Source: Halpernia humi
GTDB taxonomy: Bacteria; Bacteroidota; Bacteroidia; Flavobacteriales; Weeksellaceae
Direction of reading: 5' to 3'
DNA length: 64,000 nt
Assembly (NCBI RefSeq): GCF_900108025.1
Contig: NZ_FNUS01000003.1
Location: forward strand, 124,001 to 188,000
Part shown: positions 25,291 through 35,214 of the stretch, piece after piece
Position numbering within the stretch: position 1 is the stretch's first letter
How the letters are laid out: every line of letters begins with the position of its first letter
Notes under the pieces: generated by a model
What the model was told of the DNA's origin: nothing
The model's input: the letters and a program-made list of their open reading frames with translations, nothing else
The model's database searches: none
Program-made: the position numbers and the translations under genes

Positions 25291-26808
25291 ATGGCAACAA
25301 AGGCACTTTTTAATTCTGTTGTGAACTGGTATATTCGGCAAAGAATAGATCAAATTCAAAATTTTAAAGAACATCCTTTAGAAACGCAAAAAGGCGTTTT
25401 GTTTTCTCAACTCTTTTTTGCCGAAGACACAGAGTATGGCAAAAAGTATGGTTTCAAAGATATTTCGACCTACCAAGATTTTAAAAACCAAGTCCCGATT
25501 GTAACTTACGAAGATTTTGAACCTTGGATAGAAAAAGCCAGACAAGGGCAAAAAGATATTTTTTGGCCAGGTTACATTAAAAGATTCGCAAAATCTAGCG
25601 GCACCACCAACGCAAAAAGCAAATTCATCCCTATTTCTAATGAAAGTTTAGAAAATTGCCACTTGAAGGCGGGCAAAGATATGGTGGCCATTTATGCCAA
25701 TAATCACCCAGAAAATGAATTGTTTCTGCACAAAAACTTGCGATTGGGCGGAAGCGCAGAATTGTATCAAGATTTTAATACAAAATTTGGCGATTTATCT
25801 GCCATAATAATTGAAAATTTACCTTTTTGGGTAGAAATTACAACCACTCCGAGCAAAAAAATTTCTTTGATGTCCGAGTGGGAAAGTAAATTGAAAGCCA
25901 TTGTGAACGAAGTTACCAAAGAGCAAGTTGGCAGTTTCACGGGTGTGCCGAGTTGGATGATGGTCTTACTTTTAAGAATTTTAAAAGAAACCGGACATCA
26001 AAATATTTCTGAATTATGGCCCCATCTAGAAGTTTTTTTTCACGGCGGTATAAGTTTTAAACCTTACCGAGAAGAATACAAAAAACTCATAGGAAAAGAT
26101 ATCCGATATTACGAAATCTATAATGCTTCAGAAGGTTTTTTCGCTATTCAAGATGTTTATAAAAGTGAGGAAATGCTTCTGATGTTAGATTATGGTATTT
26201 TTTATGAATTCATACCGATGGAAGAATTTCACAAAGATAACCCAAAAACAATCCATTTAGAAGATGTAGAACTCAACAAAAATTATGCACTTTTAATTAC
26301 AACAAACGGTGGTTTATGGCGATATTTAATTGGCGATACCATAAAATTCACATGTTTAGACCCTTTTAGAATAAAAGTTTCTGGTAGAACCAAACATCAT
26401 ATTAATGCTTTTGGGGAAGAACTAATGATTGATAATGTTGAAACTGCACTTACAAAATCTTGCGAAGCTACCCAATCTACAATTTTAGATTTTACGGGCG
26501 CACCCATTTACATGAAAGATGGCAAATCTGGTGCACATGAGTATATTATAGAATTTATTGAGCGCCCAAAAGATTTGCATAAATTCATCGCTGTTTTTGA
26601 TGCTGAATTAAAAAATATGAATTCTGACTACGAAGCCAAACGCTATAATAATATGACACTTTCTGAGCCAATTATTCACATCGCAAAACCAAAATTATTT
26701 TACGATTGGATGGCAGAACGCGGCAAACTTGGTGGGCAAAATAAAGTGCCGCGCTTAAGTAATAATCGGGAATTTTTAGAGCCTTTGTTAAAGAAAAACT
26801 TGGAATAA
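25291..26808 (+). CDS. GH3 family acyl-adenylate-forming protein
   Basis: The 505-residue protein matches the GH3 auxin-responsive family. The phosphate-binding loop is KSSGTTNAKSKFIP (S102-T106), and YNASEGFFAIQ and ITTNGGLWRYLIGDTIKFT are the later adenylation blocks; a C-terminal small domain closes it. Plant GH3 enzymes join amino acids to jasmonate or auxin. In Bacteroidota the substrate is unknown and the gene stands alone, so only an acyl-AMP ligase chemistry is inferred. Confidence 0.88.
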   Translation: MATKALFNSVVNWYIRQRIDQIQNFKEHPLETQKGVLFSQLFFAEDTEYGKKYGFKDISTYQDFKNQVPIVTYEDFEPWIEKARQGQKDIFWPGYIKRFAKSSGTTNAKSKFIPISNESLENCHLKAGKDMVAIYANNHPENELFLHKNLRLGGSAELYQDFNTKFGDLSAIIIENLPFWVEITTTPSKKISLMSEWESKLKAIVNEVTKEQVGSFTGVPSWMMVLLLRILKETGHQNISELWPHLEVFFHGGISFKPYREEYKKLIGKDIRYYEIYNASEGFFAIQDVYKSEEMLLMLDYGIFYEFIPMEEFHKDNPKTIHLEDVELNKNYALLITTNGGLWRYLIGDTIKFTCLDPFRIKVSGRTKHHINAFGEELMIDNVETALTKSCEATQSTILDFTGAPIYMKDGKSGAHEYIIEFIERPKDLHKFIAVFDAELKNMNSDYEAKRYNNMTLSEPIIHIAKPKLFYDWMAERGKLGGQNKVPRLSNNREFLEPLLKKNLE

Positions 26809-26903
26809 TTTCAAAACAGAGACATAAAGGTTTCCCCGAAACAAATGGATTCTTTTTTTAAAAAATAAATATTTACCTCTGTAGTTTTGTGCTGAAAAAT
26901 TCT

Positions 26904-27887
26904 TCACTTAATTTTAAAAGTCGCAATAACTGGGAAATGATCCGATAATCTTTTGCTTCTATCTACTTTATAGCTTATTGGGAGAATGTCTTTAGACGTA
27001 AAAATATAATCTATCCGAATGGGAAATTTCCAGTCATGAAAACTTGTAGAACTTCCATTTCCAGCAATTTCAAAAGCATCTTGCAAGTTTTTTCCCAAAT
27101 GGTAATATTCGTAGGAATTGGGCACAGAATTAAAATCACCTGCCATTATAACTGGATATGGCGAAGATTCTATCGCATCACGTGCCGCGGAGATTTGCTC
27201 TTGATGTTCTTTGAAAGTGGGAACCATTCTTTTAATTAAACTTTTAAATTTAACTTCATTTTCAGATTGGTTATCCGTTGGCCGAAATTTAGATTTAACC
27301 AGATAAAAGGGCTGCAAATAAACATTTACAAAGCGGTACATTTTACCTCTGATTCGTACATCATAAGCGGTTGCTTGTCCTGTTTCATTTATAATCCATT
27401 TCTTTTCTGCTACCACTTTATATTTTGAATAAAAAAACACAATAGGCGCTTTATCTACAAAAGGAAGTTTTTCAAAATTATAATCCGACTTTACGTTCCC
27501 AGCTTCTTGCAAAAAAACAATATCTGGATCTTCCCGATTAATGAATTCTGCGATTGGTTTGCGACCAAATTTTGCAGAATGAACATTAAAAGTTATAATT
27601 TTAAGATTAGCAGATTCTGTTTTTTTCGGGCTATAATTTATAATTCTGCTCGTTGGTTTAAAAAATAAAACGCTTACAATTAGAAAGAAAAAAGCCCGTT
27701 TTTTCCATAAAATAATCCAAAATAAAATTAAAATTACATTAAAAATCATTAAAATAGGAAAAGCCAAAGACAGAAAATTAAAGTACGGAAATACTTTTGG
27801 CGTCACTATAATATTGAGGAAATTCGCCAACAACAGGGCAATAACTCCCAAATGAATTATTAGAAAAACAAAACGTATAATTTTCAT
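26904..27887 (-). CDS. Membrane-anchored endonuclease/exonuclease/phosphatase (EEP) protein
   Basis: Three hydrophobic N-terminal segments (about 5-25, 33-55, 60-78) are followed by an EEP catalytic domain. ITFNVHSAKFG, DIVFLQEAG, VIMAGDFNSVPNS, RIDYIFTSKDI and LSDHFPVIATF hold the metal and catalytic residues (N, E, D, N, D, H). The domain probably faces the periplasm. Substrates in this superfamily range from DNA to phospholipids and sugar phosphates. It ends three bases from the rhomboid gene on the same strand. Confidence 0.88.
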   Translation of the reverse strand: MKIIRFVFLIIHLGVIALLLANFLNIIVTPKVFPYFNFLSLAFPILMIFNVILILFWIILWKKRAFFFLIVSVLFFKPTSRIINYSPKKTESANLKIITFNVHSAKFGRKPIAEFINREDPDIVFLQEAGNVKSDYNFEKLPFVDKAPIVFFYSKYKVVAEKKWIINETGQATAYDVRIRGKMYRFVNVYLQPFYLVKSKFRPTDNQSENEVKFKSLIKRMVPTFKEHQEQISAARDAIESSPYPVIMAGDFNSVPNSYEYYHLGKNLQDAFEIAGNGSSTSFHDWKFPIRIDYIFTSKDILPISYKVDRSKRLSDHFPVIATFKIK

Positions 27888-27889
27888 TT

Positions 27890-28621
27890 TTAATTAATTC
27901 TAAAGCGGTTTTTTATAAAGTGTCTTACTAGCAAGTAGCCTACAATCGCGCCACCGATATGCGCAAAATGGGCAATTCCTAAAGTTTTACCAGTGATTTG
28001 AAGAAAGAAGGATACCACTACGAAACCAATTACCAAATATTTTGCTTTTATACCAATCGGCACAAACATTAAATATAATTTAGCATCCGGAAATAAGGTC
28101 GCAAAACCTGCTACAACACCCATTATTGCTGCAGAAGCGCCCAACATTGGCGCTCTTAATTCATTAATTAACGGCATTGCTACAGATGGCACAGTTCCCT
28201 CGTAAGAAAGCGCCGATTTATGGAAAATTTCCGCCACATTTATACCTTGGCTTGTAAGCGATTGCACCATTTGTTGAATTTCATAAAAATTCCAAAGATT
28301 AAATAAAACAAAACCGCCCAATCCACTTAAAAAATAGAGAATAATATATTTTCTTTCGCCAATTATTCCTTCTAAAACCGGCCCGAAACTCCACAAAGTC
28401 ATCATATTAAGCAAAATATGCATAATGCCATAACCCTCGCCTAAAGGCGCGTGCATAAACATGTGCGTCAGAATTTGCCATGAGTGAAAGTTCGGCGAAA
28501 GGGGGTAAAATGCCGAAAATAAATTGTATAGTCTCGGGAAGTCCACAAAATTCGAAATCAAATAAATGATAACATTCAGAATAATAATATTTTTAGTAAC
28601 GGGTGTGAGTTTTGGGAACAT
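27890..28621 (-). CDS. Rhomboid family intramembrane serine protease
   Basis: The 243-residue protein has about seven hydrophobic segments. HILLNMMTLWSFG supplies the His/Asn motif of transmembrane helix 2, APMLGASAAIMG the catalytic Ser within G-A-S-A, and HFAHIGGAIVGY the catalytic His. The usual Gly after the catalytic Ser is Ala here. A roughly 40-residue loop between about 120 and 155 is longer than typical. It sits between mutL and the EEP gene, nine bases after mutL. Confidence 0.87.
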   Translation of the reverse strand: MFPKLTPVTKNIIILNVIIYLISNFVDFPRLYNLFSAFYPLSPNFHSWQILTHMFMHAPLGEGYGIMHILLNMMTLWSFGPVLEGIIGERKYIILYFLSGLGGFVLFNLWNFYEIQQMVQSLTSQGINVAEIFHKSALSYEGTVPSVAMPLINELRAPMLGASAAIMGVVAGFATLFPDAKLYLMFVPIGIKAKYLVIGFVVVSFFLQITGKTLGIAHFAHIGGAIVGYLLVRHFIKNRFRIN

Positions 28622-28630
28622 AATTTTTTA

Positions 28631-30391
28631 TTAAAATTTATTTTCTAAATCCTCCAAAGAAATTTCATAGAAACAGCGTTTTCCCGAAGGTAAAAATTCG
28701 GGAAAACCAATTTCTTGAAATTGTTTTATAAGGACTTCTGCATCGGTTTTATAAAGAAAATCAAAGCGAGATTTGGATTGCATTTTGTTCCATTGGTGCT
28801 CATAAAAATGCATAAACTCCTCTTCACTCTTGTAATCTAATATTTCAAAAAGTTTCTCCAAAAAAGGAATCACTTGTTTTTCTTTTAAACCTTCGGGAAT
28901 ACTATTTATTCTTAAAACATTTTCGTGTGCAATCACCATTTCAAAGCCTAAATTTGGTAGGAATTTTTTAATTGAACGGTATTTGTCTTTCTCGATTTCG
29001 TTCATATAATATTCTACCGAAAAGAGCAAGGGCTGACTAATATTACTTATTTTTTTGAATTTATTTTGGCTCAAAATCACCAAACGATGCATTCTCCCTA
29101 AATCGAGCATCAAGGTTTTTCCACCGCGGTTCATGAGCCAGTAGCCATTCGGAAGTCGCATTAAATCTTCTTCAAAATCTTCTTCTTCAAACAAATTTAT
29201 TTTTGAAGGTGCGCTAGAAATATTATTTTTATAAAACTCTGTAAGCTCTACTTTTTCTGAAGAAGAAGGACTTTTTTCTGTTAAAAAAGGATTATAATCG
29301 CGATCAACTCTTATTTCGGGATTTTTTATATGCCCATTACTTCGGGAGGGCGAAAGTTGCAAAGCATTCGCATCTTTATCAAAATCTAAACTTGGTGCAA
29401 CATTGTAAATGCCTAGTGAACGCTTAATTGTAGAACGCAAAAGGGCAAAAATTAAATTTTCATCTTCAAATTTTACTTCCGTTTTTTGGGGATGAATATT
29501 CACGTCTATTTTCTCCGGATCCGTTTCTAAATACAGAAAAAATGATGGAATATAGCCGGGCAAAAGCAAACCTTCAAAGGCTTCCTGAACGGCTTTATTT
29601 AAATATGGACTGCGGAAAAAACGGCCATTAACAAACAAAAATTGCTCGCCTCGTGTTTTTTTTGCACCTTCTGGTTTTGCCACGAATCCTTCCAGTTTTA
29701 TCCAGCCCAAATCTTCTTTAATGGGAACCAATAAACTGTGAATTTTTCGCCCAAAAATATCCACAATTCTCTGCATTTGGCTACCTTTTCGAAGACGAAA
29801 AATGGGTTCATCATTATGAAACAATTCAAATTCTACATTTTCGTGCGCCAAAGCCACCCGCTGAAATTCATCAATAATATGGCGAAATTCTATCGTGTTT
29901 GATTTTAAAAATTTCCGACGCGCAGGAACATTGTAAAATAAATTTTTAACAGAAAAACTAGAGCCATCTGCAGTTTGAATCGGTTCTTGGAAATGAAATC
30001 CGCCCCCTTCAATGTAGATATTAGTGCCGGTTTTAGAATCTTCTTTTTTTGTGCGAAGTTCTACTTGTGCAACAGCTGCAATAGATGCCAAAGCCTCACC
30101 ACGAAAGCCTTTGGTGGCAATTTTAAAAATATCCTCAGTGGTTTTTATTTTAGAAGTGGCGTGTCTTTCGAAGGCCATTCTAGCATCGGTTTCAGACATG
30201 CCGATACCGTTATCTACCACTTGAATTAAGTTTTTGCCAGATTCACGAATAATGAGTTCCACTTTTGTGGCTTGTGCATCGATCGCATTTTCCATCAATT
30301 CTTTCACCACAGAAGCAGGTCTTTGCACGACTTCTCCCGCAGCAATTTGGTTTGCAACGTGATCTGGTAAAAGTTGAATAATATCTAGCAT
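28631..30391 (-). CDS. mutL: DNA mismatch repair protein MutL
   Basis: The start at 30391 gives MLDIIQLLPDHVANQIAAGE, the canonical MutL N-terminus; an upstream ATG adds six unsupported codons. The GHKL ATPase domain has VKELMENAIDAQAT, DNGIGM and TKGFRGEALASIAAVA. A variable linker (about 345-395) precedes a C-terminal dimerisation domain. The endonuclease motif DQHAxxER is not seen in that domain (LGRMHRLVIL stands at the corresponding place), although many bacteria outside Enterobacteria have it. About 586 residues. Confidence 0.96.
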   Translation of the reverse strand: MLDIIQLLPDHVANQIAAGEVVQRPASVVKELMENAIDAQATKVELIIRESGKNLIQVVDNGIGMSETDARMAFERHATSKIKTTEDIFKIATKGFRGEALASIAAVAQVELRTKKEDSKTGTNIYIEGGGFHFQEPIQTADGSSFSVKNLFYNVPARRKFLKSNTIEFRHIIDEFQRVALAHENVEFELFHNDEPIFRLRKGSQMQRIVDIFGRKIHSLLVPIKEDLGWIKLEGFVAKPEGAKKTRGEQFLFVNGRFFRSPYLNKAVQEAFEGLLLPGYIPSFFLYLETDPEKIDVNIHPQKTEVKFEDENLIFALLRSTIKRSLGIYNVAPSLDFDKDANALQLSPSRSNGHIKNPEIRVDRDYNPFLTEKSPSSSEKVELTEFYKNNISSAPSKINLFEEEDFEEDLMRLPNGYWLMNRGGKTLMLDLGRMHRLVILSQNKFKKISNISQPLLFSVEYYMNEIEKDKYRSIKKFLPNLGFEMVIAHENVLRINSIPEGLKEKQVIPFLEKLFEILDYKSEEEFMHFYEHQWNKMQSKSRFDFLYKTDAEVLIKQFQEIGFPEFLPSGKRCFYEISLEDLENKF

Positions 30392-30406
30392 AAATAAAAA
30401 CTCCCA

Positions 30407-30414
30407 CAAAAGTA
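30407..30414 (-). promoter_or_regulatory. -7 box TACTTTTG before mutL
   Basis: On the minus strand TACTTTTG lies 15 bases before the mutL ATG at 30391 and fits the TAnnTTTG consensus. Confidence 0.45.
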
Positions 30415-30490
30415 AGGATAAGGAAGTTGGGAAAAAAATTTATTGAAAAATTGCCGTTTTAAAACCCTCTAAAAATCTAACTCAAAATAG

Positions 30491-30770
30491 TAATAACACA
30501 AGTTTTACAGATCTAGACATAATAATTTTTTGAAAAACATCAATAGGAACGGGCTTTAGCCCGTTATATAAGGTTTTAAATAAGAATTGGCTTTAGCCAA
30601 AACCTAATATACGTTTTGGCTAAAGCCAAATGACGCATTACATCTTTCATCGGGCTAAAGCCCGACGCAATTGATATTTTTAAGTTATTGATAAATATTA
30701 CTTTGAAAATTGAAAATTAATCGAACTCAGGTTAATAACACAAATTTTACAGATCTAGCCATAATAATTT
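30491..30770. mobile_element. MITE-like palindromic element, copy 1, with flanking 38-bp direct repeat
   Basis: Positions 30519-30733 are nearly identical to 52776-52990. The core has AACGGGCTTTAGCCCGTT, a long hairpin with exact 17-bp arms TTGGCTTTAGCCAAAAC and its complement, then CGGGCTAAAGCCCG. The right end is TCGAACTCAGGTT (30721-30733). The left 13-bp end seen in copy 2 is missing. A 38-bp sequence starting TAATAACACAA is found at 30491-30528 and again at 30733-30770 with two mismatches. No ORF of its own is present. The rest of the 30392-30891 gap holds nothing recognisable. Confidence 0.75.
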
Positions 30771-30891
30771 CAGTGTTTTACGTCTTCTAGAACTGAAATA
30801 ATGAACTGTTTTTTGAAAAATTAGTCACAATTAGAAAGGGAAAATATTTATCGTTTTAGCGTTCATAAAAACAAATTTTGTGGAAGAAACG

Positions 30892-32115
30892 CTACTTTTT
30901 ATTCAAATCTTTTACCATCGAAATGGCGAAAAAACCGATGACCAAAATCGCAACCAAAATACAAATCCACATAAAAAGAGCGGTTTGCCAAAACGATTTT
31001 TCGGCGTTTTTAGTGGTAATTTTTTCAATTTTTTCTAAAGAATTTACTTTTGCAATAGGGAAATTTTGATTAAAATTTAAACCCACATTTGCTAAATCGT
31101 ATTGCGGTTTTGATAATTTTGGATTTATAATAATTGCATATTTTTCATGCTTTTTTAAATCTACAAGAATAGAAATCGGGTTTTGATACAAATTTACATT
31201 CTCAATTTCCAAAGGTAAATTGTCTTGATTATCAATTGTTATCGTTAATTCATCCGTAAAAATCTCAGAAATTTTAAAAGTGTTTTCGCTTTTTGAACTT
31301 ATTTGTATTAAACCAACGCTTTCAATGAGCGTTTGGGTTTTTCCTTTGAAAACTATCGTTTTTGGGATGGAAATTTCGGCGTTTCTTAAATAAAAATTTG
31401 GGGCAGAAATATTAAATCTAATCTCATCAATAACTTGAGGTTTCCTAAATTTCAATTTAATAATTGATTGTTTCCGTTCCGTATTGGTGGAAATACTTTG
31501 TGAAGAATTTCTTAAAATAATGGGCGCAGAATTATTTTGAAAACTCGTTTCGGAACTTGCTTCAAGAATATTTACAGGCAAAGATTTCTTATCAATAAAG
31601 GTAAATTTCAAGTATTTGTATTGATTTAAAGGAAAACTAAACCGCCGTAATACGAAGGTGCTATTTTCATCCGAAAGATTACTAATCGTTTGATTATCAA
31701 CTAACCCGAACCATTCTTTCTGATCATTACTTCCGCTAATGTTGTATGTTTTAACAACATCTGTATTGGCAATTTTTAAATTTAATTCATCTAATTTCTC
31801 CAAATCTTTATTTAAAACCACAATGGAGGTTGAAACATTTGGAATTGAATTTTTAGATAAAATTTCAAAATTTTTTGATGATTTGGTAGAAGTTTGAGTA
31901 TTTAAAACCACATAAGGAACTTCGGTGTTTTTCGAATCGAAAATCCTTATAAAATCTAAATTATTTAATGAAGCAGAACGAATTTCGGGCGACAACACTA
32001 TTTGATGAAAACCACTATTTTCAGTCATTTGCAGTGGCGCGCGTTCGATTTGGGCAAATAACAATTGCGCAAAAACCGCTAATATTAAACTAAAATTTTT
32101 AGGCTTCATCTTCAT
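30892..32115 (-). CDS. DUF3999 family membrane-anchored protein
   Basis: The 407-residue protein has an N-terminal signal (to about residue 22), a large beta-rich exported region containing two F5/8-like or beta-sandwich patterns (KYLKFTF, IIKLKFRKPQVIDEIRF), and one C-terminal membrane helix (ALFMWICILVAILVIGFFAI) with a basic tail. This layout matches DUF3999. Its start overlaps the end of the DUF2339 gene by 17 bases, and the two families are commonly adjacent. Function unknown. Confidence 0.75.
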   Translation of the reverse strand: MKMKPKNFSLILAVFAQLLFAQIERAPLQMTENSGFHQIVLSPEIRSASLNNLDFIRIFDSKNTEVPYVVLNTQTSTKSSKNFEILSKNSIPNVSTSIVVLNKDLEKLDELNLKIANTDVVKTYNISGSNDQKEWFGLVDNQTISNLSDENSTFVLRRFSFPLNQYKYLKFTFIDKKSLPVNILEASSETSFQNNSAPIILRNSSQSISTNTERKQSIIKLKFRKPQVIDEIRFNISAPNFYLRNAEISIPKTIVFKGKTQTLIESVGLIQISSKSENTFKISEIFTDELTITIDNQDNLPLEIENVNLYQNPISILVDLKKHEKYAIIINPKLSKPQYDLANVGLNFNQNFPIAKVNSLEKIEKITTKNAEKSFWQTALFMWICILVAILVIGFFAISMVKDLNKK

Positions 32116-34600
32116 TATTTTGGGGTTTTTCTAAGTTTGTACGATTACTATTTTCATCATCTATCACTAACTTTTTTATTTTCTGGTAAACAAAAGAAAT
32201 AATTAAAATTAAAACACCCAATAAAATAAATGCTATAATTTTTCCTGTTTCAGACACATTTTGGATGTCGTAAATAAATAGTTTCAAAATGGTAATCCCA
32301 AGCAAAGTAAGCGCGATAATTCGCAATTTTTTATTTTGCTTTTTGATGCCTACAATTAGAAAAAGGAAAGATAAAACGCCCCATAAAACAGGATATCCGA
32401 TTTTAATAATTTGTGTTTTTAGCAATGATGCTTTGTCTTCAAAAAAATGCTTTTTGGAATAAAAACTGCTATCAAACGTGAATTTATTTTTAATAAAATC
32501 TTCATTATTGGTGATTTCTCCAGACCATTTCAAGCCGTGAATCATCACTTCATTGCTCAAAATATAAATGGCAAAAAAGGCTAAAATCCATAGTGCAAAT
32601 TTGTGGTTTAAATATTTAGAAAAACTTGCTTCGTTTCTATTTGTGTAGAGAATATAGATGAAATAAAATAAGCAAATGAGCAATAAATAATGAATGATAA
32701 AGGCCATTTGATTATTCGAGTCTCCGGCAAAATTATTGGTCATTTCCTGAAAAGTGAGGCTGTAAAACACCGCGCAATACAAAACTAAATTTGCAAAAGC
32801 GAGGATAAAACTGAATTTCACTGCGATTTTTTTCTTTAATGAAAAATAGATTAAAACAACACTGAATATAAAATGGTATAAAACCGAAAGCGAAATGGCA
32901 GACGCATCGTTTGCAATGTAGAAATGTGCTTGATAAAAAACCTCAAAATAGCCAACAAAATAAGCCACGAAAAAACTCAATAAAATTAAACCAAATCTGT
33001 AATTTTTATTTTTAATTGTAAAAAAATTGAAAAATTGATTTTCTTTTTCTTCTTTGAAGAAATAAGTGGAAGCAATTAGGGACGCTAAACTCACAATTCC
33101 TGTGATGAAAATCGGGTTTAAAATTGGTCTTAAATTTAAGTCTTTAAAGCCAAGGTAATAAAAATCCCAATCCATCGCAAGGCTGATCAACATTAAGATT
33201 TGCACGGCAATACCAGCAAATTTTAGGGTTAAAATATTAGATTTTTTTGCCAACCAAAAAAGTAAAACCGCTTCTGCAGCCCAAAAAAGTGTGATGCGGT
33301 TTCCTTCAAACTGAATCGGAATTGCAAGCGTGATGAGACTTAAAGTTAAACCCAAAAGTAGGTAAACCGCGTTTTTATCTAAACCATATTTTTTGTAAAA
33401 TATAATGGCCAAAATAAAATTGTAAAGCGCTAAAACCACGGTAAACAAGCCTTTTATGTGAATCCCCCAACTTTCGATAATACTGATGCCCATCCCAAAA
33501 TAGAAAAAAGTATTGGCTAAAAATAAGGCATAATCTACTTTTGAAAACTGATTTTTGGTGCGCAAATTATTAATAACAATGGCGATACTAAAAATCACAT
33601 AAAATATGGTGGCAAATAAAAACGCACCAAAATGCGGAAATTTTGGGCCAAAATAAACCGATTGAAACCAGCCAGAAAAAATTAAACACGTAAAAATAAA
33701 TGCTAAAATTGTAACTAAATTCCATTTTTTGAAATAGGCAATTGTGAGCATTCCTAAATTTAAAATGATCAGATAAGAGAATAAAACCTTATAATTTCCT
33801 TCGCCTGTACTGACCATAAAAGGCACGGCAAAACCGCCAATTAAAGTCAAAACCGCTAATTCTTTTCTATCGTAAGATACAGAAACAAGCGCAGAAAATG
33901 CGGTAATTACCACCATAATTATGAACGCAACAGTTTGGCTAAACAAGTGGTAATCATGAAAAGCAATACCGATGGTGAGGTAAAAAATACCAACGGCGCC
34001 TGCCACAAAAACCGAACTAAATGCTTTGTAATTGGTTTTTAATTTATGTGCCACAAACATCACAATTGCGCCAGCCAGAATGCCAATCCCAACTCTTGCA
34101 GGTTCGTTGATCCAATCTTTATCAATCGCAAATTTTACAAAAAAACTGATGCCCAAAACCAAAATTAAAATCCCAATTTTATTAATCAGATTTTCGCCAA
34201 TAAATTTTTCGATATCTGGGTTTTCTTCTTTAAATTTTTCTAGCCAAGATTTTTTCGGTGGTAAAATTTCCTGCGAATACGGCCGTTTCGGCTTTTGCTC
34301 TGTAATTTCCCGCGATTTTGTGGATAAAGCCACATTTTGAAAAGTGACTTCTGGCTCTGCTTTTTGGGGTTTTATTTCCTCTAAAATTGTTTTTTCAGGA
34401 ATTATTTTAGGCTGAACTGCCTTTTCAATTTCCGTGGAAGATTGCAGCGTTTCAGGATTGCTTTTAATTTGAGATTTTAATTCTTTTAAAGAAGATTTGA
34501 GTTGCTCTAAAGCAATTTTGGTTTCTGCTGCATTTTTTGATGTTTTATTTAATAAAATAATGATTAAAATCAACAAAATTAAAAACAAAAGTATTTCCAT
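32099..34600 (-). CDS. DUF2339 polytopic membrane protein
   Basis: The start at 34600 (MEILLFLILLILIIILLNK) is preferred because it opens directly on a membrane helix; ATGs nine bases and 63 bases upstream are possible. The 833 residues begin with one helix, a charged linker (about 30-125) with EKFKEENPDIEKFIGENLINKIG, then more than 20 hydrophobic segments. The GENLINKIGILILVLG pattern is typical of DUF2339. It probably works with the DUF3999 protein encoded next. Function unknown; envelope role inferred from topology. Confidence 0.85.
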   Translation of the reverse strand: MEILLFLILLILIIILLNKTSKNAAETKIALEQLKSSLKELKSQIKSNPETLQSSTEIEKAVQPKIIPEKTILEEIKPQKAEPEVTFQNVALSTKSREITEQKPKRPYSQEILPPKKSWLEKFKEENPDIEKFIGENLINKIGILILVLGISFFVKFAIDKDWINEPARVGIGILAGAIVMFVAHKLKTNYKAFSSVFVAGAVGIFYLTIGIAFHDYHLFSQTVAFIIMVVITAFSALVSVSYDRKELAVLTLIGGFAVPFMVSTGEGNYKVLFSYLIILNLGMLTIAYFKKWNLVTILAFIFTCLIFSGWFQSVYFGPKFPHFGAFLFATIFYVIFSIAIVINNLRTKNQFSKVDYALFLANTFFYFGMGISIIESWGIHIKGLFTVVLALYNFILAIIFYKKYGLDKNAVYLLLGLTLSLITLAIPIQFEGNRITLFWAAEAVLLFWLAKKSNILTLKFAGIAVQILMLISLAMDWDFYYLGFKDLNLRPILNPIFITGIVSLASLIASTYFFKEEKENQFFNFFTIKNKNYRFGLILLSFFVAYFVGYFEVFYQAHFYIANDASAISLSVLYHFIFSVVLIYFSLKKKIAVKFSFILAFANLVLYCAVFYSLTFQEMTNNFAGDSNNQMAFIIHYLLLICLFYFIYILYTNRNEASFSKYLNHKFALWILAFFAIYILSNEVMIHGLKWSGEITNNEDFIKNKFTFDSSFYSKKHFFEDKASLLKTQIIKIGYPVLWGVLSFLFLIVGIKKQNKKLRIIALTLLGITILKLFIYDIQNVSETGKIIAFILLGVLILIISFVYQKIKKLVIDDENSNRTNLEKPQNNEDEA

Positions 34601-34648
34601 ATCATACATATTAAAGCAAATATAAACAAAAACATTACGCAAAAAGCC

Positions 34649-34680
34649 GCAAAAAAAAACCACATTATAAAATGTGGTTC
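34649..34680 (-). terminator. Terminator after the DUF6702 gene
   Basis: AACCACATT (34658-34666) pairs exactly with AATGTGGTT (34671-34679) across a 4-base loop. On the minus strand a run of eight or more T follows. It lies 23 bases after the stop of the gene ending at 34703. Confidence 0.85.
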
Positions 34681-34702
34681 AATGTTTTAAATGTTTTTTT
34701 CG

Positions 34703-35173
34703 TTAAAAACTTACTTCATTGCTTTCTCTACCTCTTTGGAAAGTCATTGTTTTTTGATTGCCTTTGTAACCAATATTTACGATATTCACTTGTTTTGGAT
34801 AAGCTTCTAATAAAATAGTATTGCTGATTTTTAAAGTATTGATAGAAGAAATATTTCCCGCTTCGAAATAAACCCAAACGGATTCGCCGTTTACTTGGCT
34901 GCCTGTGAAAGTTAATCGTTGTGGCACGCCATTCACAGAAACCGAAAATTTGTTGTTCACATATTTTTTTACTTCGGCTTCAAAACCTGCGGTGTTCGGA
35001 TTAATGTTTATGGCTGTTGAAACATGTTCCGTATCCATTTTTGTAGTGAATTTTAAAGTTTTGCTGCCTTCCACGTAATCCACTTTCGTCATGGAAGAAT
35101 AAAAGTCTGCTTTCATAAAACTCATTAAAAGCAACACGGCAAAAAGTCCAGATATTTGTATAAATTTTTTCAT
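34703..35173 (-). CDS. DUF6702-like exported protein
   Basis: The start at 35173 opens a signal peptide (MKKFIQISGLFAVLLLMSF); an upstream ATG adds nine unsupported residues. The roughly 135-residue mature part is strand-rich and repeats hydrophobic-polar alternation (FTTKMDTEHVSTAININ, VWVYFEAGNISSINTLKISN). This matches DUF6702, an exported family of Bacteroidota with unknown role. It is followed by a good terminator and lies 42 bases downstream of the LOG gene. Confidence 0.7.
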   Translation of the reverse strand: MKKFIQISGLFAVLLLMSFMKADFYSSMTKVDYVEGSKTLKFTTKMDTEHVSTAININPNTAGFEAEVKKYVNNKFSVSVNGVPQRLTFTGSQVNGESVWVYFEAGNISSINTLKISNTILLEAYPKQVNIVNIGYKGNQKTMTFQRGRESNEVSF

Positions 35174-35214
35174 TTTAATTAATTGTAAAAGTGAAGGCAC
35201 AAAAGATATGCCAA

